The translations under genes were made by a program, and so were the position numbers. The notes beneath the pieces were generated by a model. The model was not told where the DNA came from. It did not search any database and saw only the letters and a program-made list of their open reading frames with translations. Positions 11,831 through 21,826 of a stretch of DNA of 29,385 nucleotides are shown piece after piece. This DNA is from Elysia marginata (lineage: Eukaryota > Mollusca > Gastropoda > Plakobranchidae): positions 74,127 through 103,511 of the forward strand of contig BMAT01010684.1 of NCBI GenBank assembly GCA_019649035.1. Direction: 5' to 3'. Positions within the stretch are counted from its first letter, which is position 1, and every line of letters starts with the position of its first letter.

Positions 11831-12052
11831 ACATTTTTTAATAAATTTGAATTTTCACATAGAAATATCAACATTTCTATATATGCCAAAGAAGAATAGT
11901 TAAAGAAAGTTATATTTTACAAACAATATGCAAAAATCATCCAGTTGTCAGTAGTAAGCTGATTTTTTTACTATATAAAAAGTATACGGGTGTATCGCAC
12001 CACCCAGTTGTCAGGAATCTGATGCTAAATATGTTGTCAGGGAAAGGATTAA

Positions 12053-13795
12053 ATTGATGACTGTCATTTCTCTGCAACTGGTGTAGCGCTATAGCAATAT
12101 TGCTGACTTCAATTCAATTGTTTTTTCTTTACTATCAGTTTTTATCTATTTCAATATGACACCAGCTGGGTTAGAATTCATGTCAAGTGCAACTGCCCAA
12201 TACATTTCTGATATTTTGAACCCCAAAGACGAAAATTTAACTTTGAATTGTCTGAAAGACTTGCTATCATACATTGTATTCAAAATATATACGAGTTTGA
12301 ATTATCTGGACTCGATTTGTATACTTGTGGCAAGAAAAATGCAAATAACGTTCTGCTTTACACTCAGACATTCACAATGGAATCTACAGTGGAATTCTCA
12401 CAAACGAAAATCTCATCAATTTCTCCAAAATTGAAGTACTGCAGATCTGAATTTTTTTTTACTCTTTGGCTTTGCTAGATTATAGATATGAATTTGATGA
12501 AGCTTAATTCTTTCAATTCTAAGTTTATAACGACACCTAGATAGGTTTATCTTCTGTTCCCATGCAGGTGCAGTTTCATTTCTCCAAAGCATGTAATGTA
12601 TCACTTAGAGCCTATGATAAGGGCTCACTTGGCAAAGCTCTTCGTCCAATACCCACACAGAAGTTCAGAGTTCTTAAAATGAATGTCAGGCTCGCATTGA
12701 GAAATGTAAGTGCTGAAAATTATGTGCTAGTAATAAACCTGTAAAACCAAATGTGTAAAATAAATCTGATTGCACATAACATTAACTCATCAGAAATCAA
12801 AGTTTTTATCCACTAATATAGAAGCTTTTGAGTTAAGAGGTTTCTTTTTATTCATTTTTAGTCCAGACTTATGAAAGACATAAATAAGAAACTTACACAA
12901 GGAAAAAAAACCCAGCTTAGTTTTAACAAAGGCCACATAAATTTGAGTGGCTAGCTCAAGATGAAACTAAATCTAATTTATGAAAAAAGAGTCAAATACT
13001 GTGGCTTGCAAAGCTTCCGATCATGTTCACTTCATATCAGAAGGAAGAGGCAACACATTGTGATCTAAATATTATAGTCTTATAGCATTGCAACATTCCA
13101 CAGGTTTTAGCAAACAGTTCTTTCTCTTAGTTGATAATCTTTAAACCACCTTAAAAACTAAGTATGGCTGAGGCCCACTGCAAACGCTTTGAAACTGTAC
13201 ACCCATAAGATCATCTTCAACTACAACAACAACAATAATATGAAAAAGGTAGCGTATTTCATCACAGTCCAATCATGTTCAAAATTATTAAATATTGTAA
13301 TGATCATACTGTACAAATTTTTCTAAAATAAAGCAAATCAGATGACATTGCGAGAAAAAGCAACCTTCAAGGCCATAAACAAGAAGTGAAAAATACAACA
13401 TCAAAAGAGAACGTGGATGGGGCAGTGCCCAACATCAGCAAGTACTTATCATTCATCTTTCTTTGGGAAACTATAATCATGTTTTTGTGAAATCCAGTAG
13501 GGAAACGATGCTTACTTGTTGCTCAAGGCATCCCTGTACTTTTTTAATGCTGTAAAATTAATAAGGAGAAAATATCGTCTTATTTCAAATTAATTTAGAA
13601 AAAAGTTTAAAATTAAAAAGCTAAAAAATCTTGTCTCTATCTTATATGAATTAACGAGAGGCCAAATTTCTTGAGAAACTTGATTAACGTCATTAAGTAT
13701 TTTATTGGAGGGGTTGGCACATGCTTGTAGATCAAGTCTTGTTGCTACTGTGTGACTGCTAATGTTGGCAATACTAGTAATGGAAGACATGTCTC
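12053..13795. other. 3' flank of the palmitoyltransferase gene
   Basis: The upper part must hold the gene's 3' UTR on the minus strand. Candidate AATAAA signals (TTTATT on the plus strand) include 13701-13706. The plus-strand frames at 12156-12478 have mixed coding-like composition but no family I recognise. Confidence 0.5.
12568..12705 (+). other. Orphan exon-like segment, plus strand
   Basis: A segment of 138 nt (46 codons) is bounded by a good acceptor, tatcttctgttcccatgcag, and a good donor, GAGAAAT|gtaagt. It is open in one frame throughout (VQFHFSKACNVSLRAYDKG, SLGKALRPIPTQKFRVLKM, NVRLALRN). It is antisense to, and beyond the stop of, the palmitoyltransferase gene. I recognise no domain and see no partner exon. 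It could be a real exon of an unseen gene, a transposon scrap, or chance. Confidence 0.22.
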
Positions 13796-13833
13796 TCAGG
13801 CCATATCCGCTCCTTTGTTCTCAAAGCTTGAAT
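13796..13833 (-). CDS. ZDHHC20: ZDHHC20-like, last coding exon with stop; 3' UTR follows
   Basis: On the minus strand, a polypyrimidine tract and acceptor (tttttttttccattgcag) precede 38 coding bases. Joined to copy B they read D-SSFENKGADMA-stop (TGA at 13796-13798), a short polar terminus like the ends of other ZDHHC2/15/20 proteins. Entered from copy A instead, the same exon gives K-F-K-L-stop. The exon must run on as 3' UTR below 13796. An AATAAA hexamer on this strand at 13701-13706, about 90 nt past the stop, is a candidate poly(A) signal, but others exist further on and I cannot place the cleavage site. The assignment rests on splice site, phase and lack of a better partner, not on a conserved motif, so it is less secure than the two GDG exons. 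The intron from copy B is about 7.9 kb and rich in transposon remains. Confidence 0.6.
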
Positions 13834-15927
13834 CTGCAATGGAAAAAAAAATTCTTTAATTTCCTAAGACCTCCTCATGTTGTAATGGCTAAATTACTAA
13901 AAAGGGGACTGGTAATTTATTAGCCAAACCATTTTTAAATTTTGAACTGTAACTTAAACACCAGATTAAATAAAACAGGCGTAAGGTGCACGCCTTAGCA
14001 TCTAGTAAATCTTAGTGCGCACCCAATCCTCTGAAGAAAAAAAAAAGAAAGAAAATTGAAAAGAAGGGAAAAAAAAGGTTCAGAAATATAGAACCCATAT
14101 CATATTTAGGTTAAGTAAGAGAGAAAATTTAAAATAAGCATTGTAGGCAGTAGGCCCTATATAAAGAATGCAAAAATTCAGGAGGAACAAAACGACAGTA
14201 AACTAATGACAGGTTGCATGACAAAAACATGCACAATTTTTTTAAAGCTAAGACAGGCACAAATAATAGGTTTTAATTTTTAGTGATAATTTATTAGGTG
14301 TCAAACCTTAAATGGAGAAATTTCATCTTAGATGACAAAAAGACATACCTATATGTTAGAGATCTACAAGAAAAGTTGGTCCAATCTTTGAGCTAAAATT
14401 TTCAACAGAATTTCAAACGACCCATCAAATACAAAATCCACCCAACATATAAATTACGCATAATAGAAATAGCTTTGACAATCACAAACAAAAAAGAAGA
14501 TATATCAATAGCATCAATTCATCATACTGCATGTTTTCCAGTACATCCTTTTTTTTCCTGTCGAAATTCACATTTAAGAAAAACATGATAAGACCATGCA
14601 AGAATAGTTCTTGCATTCATTACTTTTGTTATAATCGATACCTTAACCACAGTAAAGCTAAAAAGCAACATAAGTGTTAAGTAAATGCTACTCACTAACA
14701 AGGAATATTATTTATATTACATTAAAAGATAGTTCAAAGCTCTAATAGCATAACTTTAAAAAGATATGAAGATTTAAATCTAAGCCGCAGGTATTAACAT
14801 TGCTCATCTATTTATTTTCATCAAAACTTGAAAAAGTTAAACTTACAAGCGCAGCATTCAGCAAAAGTTTTTTAAAGAAAGCATAGACCCTATAAATTCA
14901 GATGATAAGGATTAAGTGGTACATCAAGCTAAGGTCTTCACAAAAAAGGCAATACAAATTCGCAAAAAAACACAAAACAGGAACAACAAAATGCTTCAAA
15001 GCCCAGAGATGAAAATATAGAGAAGAAAGCAAGCATATCAAATCAGCAGAGACAAAATAAAAATACTCATTTGCCTTGTTGGAAAAAACGTTAAAATTAC
15101 AGTTTTGCAGACAACAGAAATAGAAGCATGGTGACTTCACTTTGAACATGACATCAGTATAATGAAAATAAACACCTTAAATTCTCTTTTTGGTAATTCT
15201 GATCTTAAATTCTCTCTAGGCATTTTATTATTCATTTATTTTCTGATTTTAGTCCATCCATTTTCTTCTCCAAGCAGTTCTTTAATTCTGACTGTGGCAG
15301 TTTATTGTTCCTACTTTATAATTTGGACATAGCATCTGAAATGTTAGCCAATATAGATACCATGTTACCTAGGATATTGCTTTGCTGATGCACATGTAAA
15401 CAATAAAGACGACAAAGCATTCCATCCTATTTCCTGGGTTATTTTCACCACTTTCAGTTTTGTAATAATCGCTTGAAAATATGATTCAGAGCTACTTAGA
15501 ATGCACACATATGTTGAGCTGAGTCTAATAAGTGAAGAATAACCTGTAATTGCATACTATTAATGTAGACCTGGATATTTAGCAGCAGATTTTGTGAGCA
15601 GCCTGTTAAATAAATTTGTATAAAATCTGGCTTAAATCAACATGGATATTTTATATTTTTAAGTTTGTGGCTTCAGATGCTCATTTCTGTAGGGGTCTGT
15701 AGGCAAGTGCCAAGAGTAAATAGATCACTCTAGAGTTGAAGATAACTGCCCGGACATAGATCTGGTCTAGATGGATAGATCTAGAATTTAGTTGGGCTGT
15801 AATCTAGGCCACCATACTCAAAAGGCCTGTCAGTCAAACTGTAATCAAATGTGTGCATGGGAGTTCTAATGATATATCTCTTTTAATTTCTTAGTATAAT
15901 TAGGGCACATGAGAACTCAACTAACGC
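13834..15927 (-). other. Intron sequence of the ZDHHC20-like gene, nothing further seen
   Basis: AT-rich, with A-runs and no exon-like segment in compatible phase. Short inverted repeat around 13979-13998 (GGCGT...ACGCC). Confidence 0.5.
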
Positions 15928-15940
15928 TTTCCTGCTATGG
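15928..15940. repeat. Target-site duplication, left copy, of the SINE
   Basis: TTTCCTGCTATGG here is repeated exactly at 16218-16230 on the other side of the SINE. A perfect 13-bp duplication fits LINE-mediated insertion, and its lack of mismatches suggests a fairly recent event. Confidence 0.93.
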
Positions 15941-16217
15941 TTGGTTGGTTGCTTGAATTTTAACGTCTCTTTTCAACTACAAGGTTATATCAGAGATGGC
16001 GCTTGGGACAACTGAAAGCGCGCTGCCACACTGAGATGTAAGGAGCGCTTGCATACACCACACACATTCACATTATTCTGACAACGGGCCGACCAGACTT
16101 AACACTAAATCCATAATACTAGGCGGATCATAAAGTCCTTGATTTGACGCGGCAGGGGATCGAACCCACACCTCCCGATCTCTGAGCGAGTGTCTTACCG
16201 CTAAGCCACAGAGCCGG
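15941..16217 (-). mobile_element. tRNA-derived SINE, well preserved
   Basis: Read on the minus strand from 16217, the element starts with a tRNA-like head carrying an A box TGGCTTAGCGG (16198-16208) and B box GGTTCGATCCC (16156-16166), the internal RNA polymerase III promoter. A unique body follows (around 16060-15980, with GCGCGC and GCGCCATCTCTGA), and the 3' end is GACGTTAAAATTCAAGC followed by (AACC) repeats. It is flanked by a perfect 13-bp duplication. It lies in the last intron of the palmitoyltransferase gene in the same sense as that gene. I do not know its family name. Such elements are mobilised by a partner LINE sharing their 3' tail. Confidence 0.9.
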
Positions 16218-16230
16218 TTTCCTGCTATGG
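16218..16230. repeat. Target-site duplication, right copy, of the SINE
   Basis: Second copy of TTTCCTGCTATGG, abutting the 5' (tRNA-like) end of the minus-strand SINE. Confidence 0.93.
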
Positions 16231-16527
16231 GCCAGCTCAAAACAAAGTTACATACAAAATATAGGGACTAAGATATCTACTCATGTTGGAGTTTTTGGCC
16301 TGTCCTATGGCAGCCTAGGTTGTAATATAAAGATTTTAGTACTCATGTACTAGGTTTAGTCAATGTCAAAAATATATTTTTTTTTATTTTAGAACTTGCT
16401 CTTAAAACATACAATACCGTAGATTAAGGTCTGTTATTTATGGAAACATAAATGATGTGCTTGGCTCTCATTCTATGGGGGAGTTGAGGGTTTTGTTTGG
16501 TGTATTGAGGTAGGGCCTCAACAAAAA

Positions 16528-17275
16528 CTAAGTCAATAATTTTGAAAAAAGAAATGTCGAGAGAAACAAAAGTTGAATAAAGGCTGTGTAGTTTTTACTA
16601 CCAGGACATCGGGAAGCAGCAGCAAAGATTGCCCAGGTCACGTGATGAAAGTCTTGCAACGCGAACACTTTGAAAGAAGCTGTAGACCTTGCCACAGCTG
16701 TAGACTTCCCACTAAAAAGTGAAGTGCTTAAAACTAGTAAAACAGAAAATCCATTCTTTTGATTATAGTCGCATCTTCTCTTCTGTGGGGAGGTGCAATT
16801 GAGCTTATGGGACGAGCCCACTGGATCGGCATTGATTTGAGACAGCCACCTATTGTTCTCATCGATTCATGCAGTTTAACATCAACCAGTTTGGTGTTTG
16901 GGCTTCTGGTCCAGATGGAAGCACAATATTCAGCTGCATTGGAACACAGGGCAAGAGTTGACCTTTGCAGAACAGATTGTAAGGCGCCCATTGTTGTTCT
17001 TGCAAGCTTACTCATGATTCAGTTCTTTTTTGCAATCTTGTTGGCGCATCCTTCCAGATATTAGCTGTAGTGAAGTTGTCTGTCTAGAGTGACACCCAAA
17101 TACTTGGGGTTGGGATCTGATGGTAATATTTTGTTTTTAACTTTAATGTTTAAAGTTTTTGATGCTTCCTATTGTTCAGATGAAATGAGGTTCACACTGA
17201 TTTTGTCAAATACTTATTCCAATGTTACTTGTTCTATAGACTTGCATCATCAGTACAAAGTTACCACTTTTTGAA
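16528..17275 (-). pseudogene. Non-LTR retrotransposon (jockey-like) reverse transcriptase fragment A
   Basis: The minus strand shows, in order, LCTDDASL (17265-17240, a degenerate YxDD polymerase motif), then after frame changes NPKYLGVTLDRQL (about 17105-17065), then MSKLARTTMGALQSVLQRS (from 17015), TLALCSNAAEYCASIWTRSP, VKLHESMRTIGGCLKSMP and ISSIAPPHRREDATI. This is the palm-to-thumb segment of LINE reverse transcriptases annotated as jockey-like (YLGVTLDR...TALALxxSxAEYxxPxW...RxxxGxLxxTP...IAPPxxRR). Below about 16760 the frame breaks and coding similarity fades. At least two frameshifts and missing ends make it a dead fragment. It is in the sense of the host gene whose intron contains it. 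Confidence 0.85.
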
Positions 17276-17589
17276 ATTCATGTCAGAATCACCCGTCACT
17301 CAAAAAATTGTGACTTTTTTCATGTATGAATCACTCGCGACATAATGGGTTCTGTGCTGTCAACATTGTGTTCTGTAAAAATTATTTGTGTTCAAAATGT
17401 TGCTTTCAGCCCATTACATATTTCAAACAAGTTTATTCGACATAGGTTTAGTTCTGAAACATTTTATTTAATCTCGAAGCCTGACATGACATCACCCGCG
17501 ACACATCACGCAACCTTTTGTCACAGGCACATATTCTTTGTTCACTTCACAAACATTTTCAAGATTTTTGAATGCTTTTGGAAGCTGCA

Positions 17590-17813
17590 ACCCAAAACAA
17601 AAACTTAATGATATAGCTGATTACATCAGTAATTTTGAATCTATACCAAATATGACCTACAAATGGCAGGCAGCTAAGTTCCAAGATTATGCTAATTCTA
17701 ACAACTTAAAACACTACTATCTCAAAGTTTGGTTACAAGCTGAGAAAAGAAAAGATCAATTTGATACATACAACAGCCACATCTTTAGCTCATTTCTAAT
17801 GTTTTGCTTTTGA
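17590..17813 (+). pseudogene. Possible LINE ORF2 linker fragment, plus strand
   Basis: Between fragments A and B, a plus-strand frame (17538-17813) contains NPKQKLNDIADYISN, then TYKWQAAKFQDYANSNNLKH, YYLKVWLQAEK. It resembles the segment between endonuclease and reverse transcriptase in LINE ORF2 proteins (W...AxExQxyADxNNxKxFYxxLKxxYG). It is in the opposite orientation to A and B, so it would be a third insertion or an inverted piece. The stop at 17811 is followed by AATAAATAAA. The match is by general pattern only, and chance is possible. Confidence 0.35.
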
Positions 17814-17944
17814 ACAAATAAATAAACGTTTTGTATCTGTATATCATAATCATAACTAGCAAATTTCAATAGGCTAGTTTACACCTCCAAATTGAAATTG
17901 TCGATCCAGATTGTAAATGCATCATCTGCTGTCTTTACAGTATC

Positions 17945-18600
17945 ATATCCTCCTTCTACTACAGTGCTGGACTATGTGGTCTGCTGTTTCCATTTCTTCT
18001 TTGCACTGTGGGCATATTGGGGAGTCCTTTAGTCGCCATTTATGAGTATATTATATAGGCAGTCCTGCTATAATTTGTAGGTAATTTGAGGCGACCCAGT
18101 ATTTGTTTTTTCGCAATTTAAAGCCTTAGAGGTTCTGTATTACATCATCAATGATGGTGCCCCCTGGTGGAATATGTTGCTTTCACTCAGCTAGCCAATC
18201 TTTTGTTGCTCTCTTCTCTATGAGTTCCAACTTGTAGGGTGGCCTTCAGGATTTGAGTCTTGCTGTTGTTAGGGCATTTGTTAAAATTTTCTCGACAAGA
18301 ACATTATCTGGCAAGTCCTTCATTCTTTTGATTGTTTTTTGGTTAATGTCTTCGTGTCTGATATGACCTAGTGCTATTGAGCTAATGACCGGAAGCCACT
18401 AAAAAAGTGATGATGTTATATAGCCTGTTATTATTTCCACGGTCTCTCTCAATTTTACATAAATAAGGTCTGTGGGAGAACTCGTGGTCCATTTAGAGGC
18501 ACAGTATTCCGCTAAACTTTGGTAGAGGGCAAGGGCTGATATTGGGAGTACTGTTTGAGATATTCCCCAAGATTTCCTGCTAATTTTCTAAAAAGGCGAT
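17945..18600 (-). pseudogene. Non-LTR retrotransposon (jockey-like) fragment B, thumb to C-terminal zinc knuckle
   Basis: One minus-strand frame from about 18560 to 17945 reads ALALYQSLAEYCASKWTTSS, VKLRETVEIITGYITSS, WLPVISSIALGHIRHEDI and, towards the end, KWRLKDSPICPQCKEEMETA, DHIVQHCSRRRI. It has about five in-frame stops. The first part is collinear with fragment A (LALC...AEYCASIW / LALY...AEYCASKW; ISSIAPP / ISSIALG), so A and B come from related elements. The end is a CX2CX8HX4C zinc knuckle of the type found at the C-terminus of such polyproteins. Order along the strand (B's C-terminus, then A's polymerase motif) shows two separate insertions or a tandem pair, not one element. Confidence 0.82.
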
Positions 18601-19398
18601 TCCTTTATAGATTTTTAACAAAGACAGAAAGCGGACATAAATTGTTGGTTTGACCCTAACAGGAAAAAAATCTTCGTTAGGATACAAACGATTTCAGATT
18701 TATTTTTCAAATCAGCTAATGATTTTCCCCAAATGAATATAAATAGACTGACAAATCATGTCCTCTTATCTCGATTGGCCGGCATGCCGGCACTCTAGCA
18801 CCCATGCATTGAATAGAGGAAAAGATATCATCCTTCATAATGACAGTAAAACGTAAGAACAAAAGCAAGCCTTGAAAATGTAGTTGTAAAACCTGGTAAA
18901 ATAACAAAAGCAAGTGGACTCATGCCATGATATTGGGTGCATCATCTCTCTAACACCTTTTACTTGTCCTTGTTCATGCTCGACAAGACTATGTTAAAAG
19001 ATCTACGTACCTGGATAATAATGTCATTGGGCATCAACTTAAAAATTATAAACAAAAAAATACAACAGATAAATGAATTAAACAAAAACAATACACAGAA
19101 GGACTTGAAAGAAAGTCTTAACAAATAAAAAGACTAAATCGAAAACATAACATTATTATATTTTTTAAAAATTTCACGTGAAAAATTGGCCAGAGTTTTT
19201 AAAAATTAAAAGCACAAGATTTTCTGCCACTCATATGCCACAGATTCTCATATTGCTTGCAAGCAAAGCAGAGATCGCTTGATAATCTACTGGCCTCAGT
19301 CATAAGCAGAAAAAAAATATAATTCAAACATTGAAAGACCAATACTGGAAATAGGACAGTTAGCCTTAATAAAATCAATGAAAACAAATCAATAAAAA

Positions 19399-19575
19399 CA
19401 GTATTGTCCACATAATTCAAACCCGATATAATTTGAACTTTTGTTTAATTCAAAGCATATTCAGATTACCAATTTTCTTTCTCTTTTGTAAAGGTAGGGG
19501 GTCTTGAAACCCCATATTGGATAATTTAAAGCTTTTGTTCCCCAGGGGGTTGAAATATCTGAACTGGACTATAGC
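19399..19575. mobile_element. Short non-autonomous DNA transposon (MITE), copy 2
   Basis: About 175 bp, beginning CAGTATTGTCCACATAATTC, and ending so that the reverse strand starts CTATAGTCCAGTTC. The first 50 bases align with copy 1 (GTCCA..TAA.TCAAAC.C.GATA..TTGA..TTTT), the length is the same, and the orientation is the same. It lies in the last intron of the palmitoyltransferase gene. Confidence 0.45.
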
Positions 19576-21728
19576 AACAGGTGAACAAAAATGAAAAATT
19601 GTGTATAATTTTTATGTTTGCTTACAAAAAATCTATATCAGATTCTGCAACAAGGAAGAACAATGTATTTTGATCTATGAAAGAATATGCTACAGAATGC
19701 AAATTGATGAATAGTATAATATCATTCCAAATATAAAGACTTGAGTTTTGCAACCAATCTCAACGTCTAACAAAAAGAGTGGAATATTTTCTGTAGAATT
19801 ATTTTTTCAGACTTCTATATCAAACTCACTAAGGCAGGTCACAAGACGCAGATATAAAGCTGTTAAAACGTAAATAATATAAAATTAAAAGCTTGCTTAC
19901 ATGTACAATGTGATGATAACAGGCCCTACCTAATGAACTAGAAAAAAAAATTACAGATAAGAAAGGAACATGCTCATCAATTAAAACATGATCTCTCTTC
20001 TTGTAAAATCACACATTCATGCATCTGCGAAAGGTTGAATGATGACCGTGGTGATACAAAATTGAGGAATGAATATTTAGTCCATTCCGGCTTCAAGCAG
20101 TCATCGGGAGAAGCATGAAGTGTGCTGAAGGCTAAAGCATGGGCATGATCCAACAATTTTGTGAATTTTGGGAGTTATTCCCCTTGTTAGATTCTAGCGC
20201 AGCACAGAGTGTTCCACTGTGGGACTAGATCTACCTGTAGACCTTTCTTTTCTTAGATCTATGGGATACAAAGATCTATATTTTCTTTCGGTAGATCCAC
20301 CCAATGAAAGGTCACAATGGGTCATAAAAAAAATGGGGCAGGAATGAAATTTGAAACTATTGACGGTCAGAATAAGATATCATCTGTGTAATGAAGCAAG
20401 TCTGAAGCCAAAGTTATTGTTCTTAAAGACATGATTTTTATATGGTGAAAATTCAGTAAGAGCTGTGTAGCGTGTTTGAAGCCAAAATGTGCCTTACGGC
20501 CGTGTGCTTGAAGCCGGGTTGTGCTGTGTACGTTTAAAAAAGTTTCTGGTGAAATCAAGATACCCACGAAAAACTCTGTGAGATCAAATACCAACAACCA
20601 TTGCAAAAATTTTATTTAGATTTTTCAGACATCTCTCAAATGTTCTCAGCTGTATCATGACAAGACTACCTCTGTAAACGTCCTTTTTTGCGATTGCCAG
20701 AGCATGCATTTGGCTCAGACATTCATTTATCAAGAAATCTGTTCATGATTGCCCAACCTGCCTTGACTTTTTAACTTACAAAAAATAACAGTGACTTTTA
20801 TTGAACTGCATTAAAATTAGTTAACTACCCTCAATTGTGCAGAGGCAAAGAGCACCCTGGTAATGAAAGGGTTCCATCTCCTTTTTTTCGGCAAAGTTGA
20901 GCTACACAAATCTACTTCTACAGACTTGCCATTCACTAAATGGAAAATCACCAAGATTGAGACAAAAAAAATCTGTACTCAGGGAAAAAAAATCTGTATG
21001 GGAATGTCCCAGTAATCACAAATTCTGGCATTTATAAAGATATTTAGTTATCAGGCACTAGCAATGCAGTTGCACCATGAATTTAATTGTTTCAAAAAAA
21101 GGATAGTAAATCATAGTAAATGTACTACCAAACTGCATGCAATACCATGGTACAATACTTTGACTATAACTAGTATATCTTCCAGATTATTTAAAAGTAA
21201 TCTAAAACTTGGAAGTTATCTCCATGAACTTTAGCTCACTGAGTTGTAGTTGCCCAACAGTAAAAAATATGTATTTTAGAAAAAAATCAGAAAAACCCAT
21301 ATTTTCTGATATTTAACGGCATAAAATCTGTATAATACTGATCAAGTCTGTATAAATGGCAGGTCTGCTTTCACAAGTTTTCTTTGGTATGTTAAAGAAT
21401 TGAGATGACCTGATCTTTCTTTACGTGGTTTTCAACACATTAAAACATTTTATTTATCAGCAGAACTGTGCTGTATTAAAACTTTGAAGTCGATTTCTCA
21501 AAACTATGCCCAGTAGAGATAGAGCCTTGTCATTCTCACGGCATAAAGCAGATGGATAAAATACAAAATAAAGGTTTTGTTTTCTTAGTGAAAATAAAAA
21601 AATGCCAGCCCGGTAAGAGTGACTTAGCCTGGTTATTTCAATTGTAAGCAGTTTTTTTTTCATAAGGCCCTAACAAGAAAGCGAATTATTCACATTTTTC
21701 ATATATAAATACATTGAAAAAAAAATAC
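19576..21728 (-). other. Intron sequence, no exon seen
   Basis: The 79-codon minus frame at 20367-20606 overlaps three short TTGAAGCC repeats (around 20400, 20478, 20507) and shows no known domain. Confidence 0.5.
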
Positions 21729-21826
21729 CTTGATCTCCTTCTTCCATCCACCGTTGACGCTGGCCTAGGAGGCCATCTGAGTCAAGGTCAACAGTGCGTG
21801 TTGGAAATGTAACTCCATCACCCAAA
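21729..21826 (-). CDS. ZDHHC20: ZDHHC20-like, canonical GDG tail exon (copy B)
   Basis: Exon of 98 nt with acceptor ttttatctttctccag and donor ATCAAG|gtattt. It joins the 28642-28768 exon as FT-S-LGDGVTFPTR, then TVDLDSDGLLGQRQRW, then MEEGDQ. S-L-G-D-G-x-x-F-P-T-R is what I remember at this place in mammalian ZDHHC20, and the later GLL...W..E stretch resembles the weakly conserved (N/R)LL...W.E of vertebrate tails, so this is the likely ancestral tail exon. It is hydrophilic and acidic at its end, as expected of the cytosolic C-terminal tail. Joining to copy A is also in frame. It leaves one base (G), which with AT of the last exon gives Asp. Confidence 0.87.

Larger units (their letters stand above)
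10324..12052 (-). mobile_element. Decayed piggyBac-like DNA transposon with TTAA duplications
   Basis: The element is bounded by TTAA at 10324-10327 and 12049-12052, the target duplication diagnostic of piggyBac transposons. Its ends are imperfect inverted repeats: CCCTTTTCCTGACAAC on the left and, reading inward from the right, TCCTTTCCCTGACAAC (14 of 16 identical). A second, subterminal inverted pair lies inside: 10522-10556 (TTCCTGACAACTGGGTGTAT...ACACCCGTATAC) against 11984-12018 read in reverse. The first subterminal motif is also a direct repeat of the extreme left end. The interior carries a minus-strand transposase remnant and a 234-base run of N, so the true length is unknown. The apparent size (1.7 kb) is shorter than typical autonomous piggyBacs, so part of the transposase is either in the gap or deleted. 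Confidence 0.88.

Noticed and set aside
11415-11903. Open frames spanning the N run
   Set aside because: They exist only because N codons carry no stops.
13590-13790. 66-codon minus frame after the palmitoyltransferase stop
   Set aside because: It starts at an ATG downstream of the stop in the presumed 3' UTR, has no recognisable motif, and is explained as untranslated sequence.
16156-16217. tRNA gene
   Set aside because: A and B boxes are present, but no full cloverleaf with acceptor stem follows; it is the head of the SINE with body, tail and target duplication.
20367-20606. 79-codon minus frame as a further palmitoyltransferase tail exon
   Set aside because: It lacks the GDG motif and suitable splice sites in phase, and overlaps short TTGAAGCC repeats.
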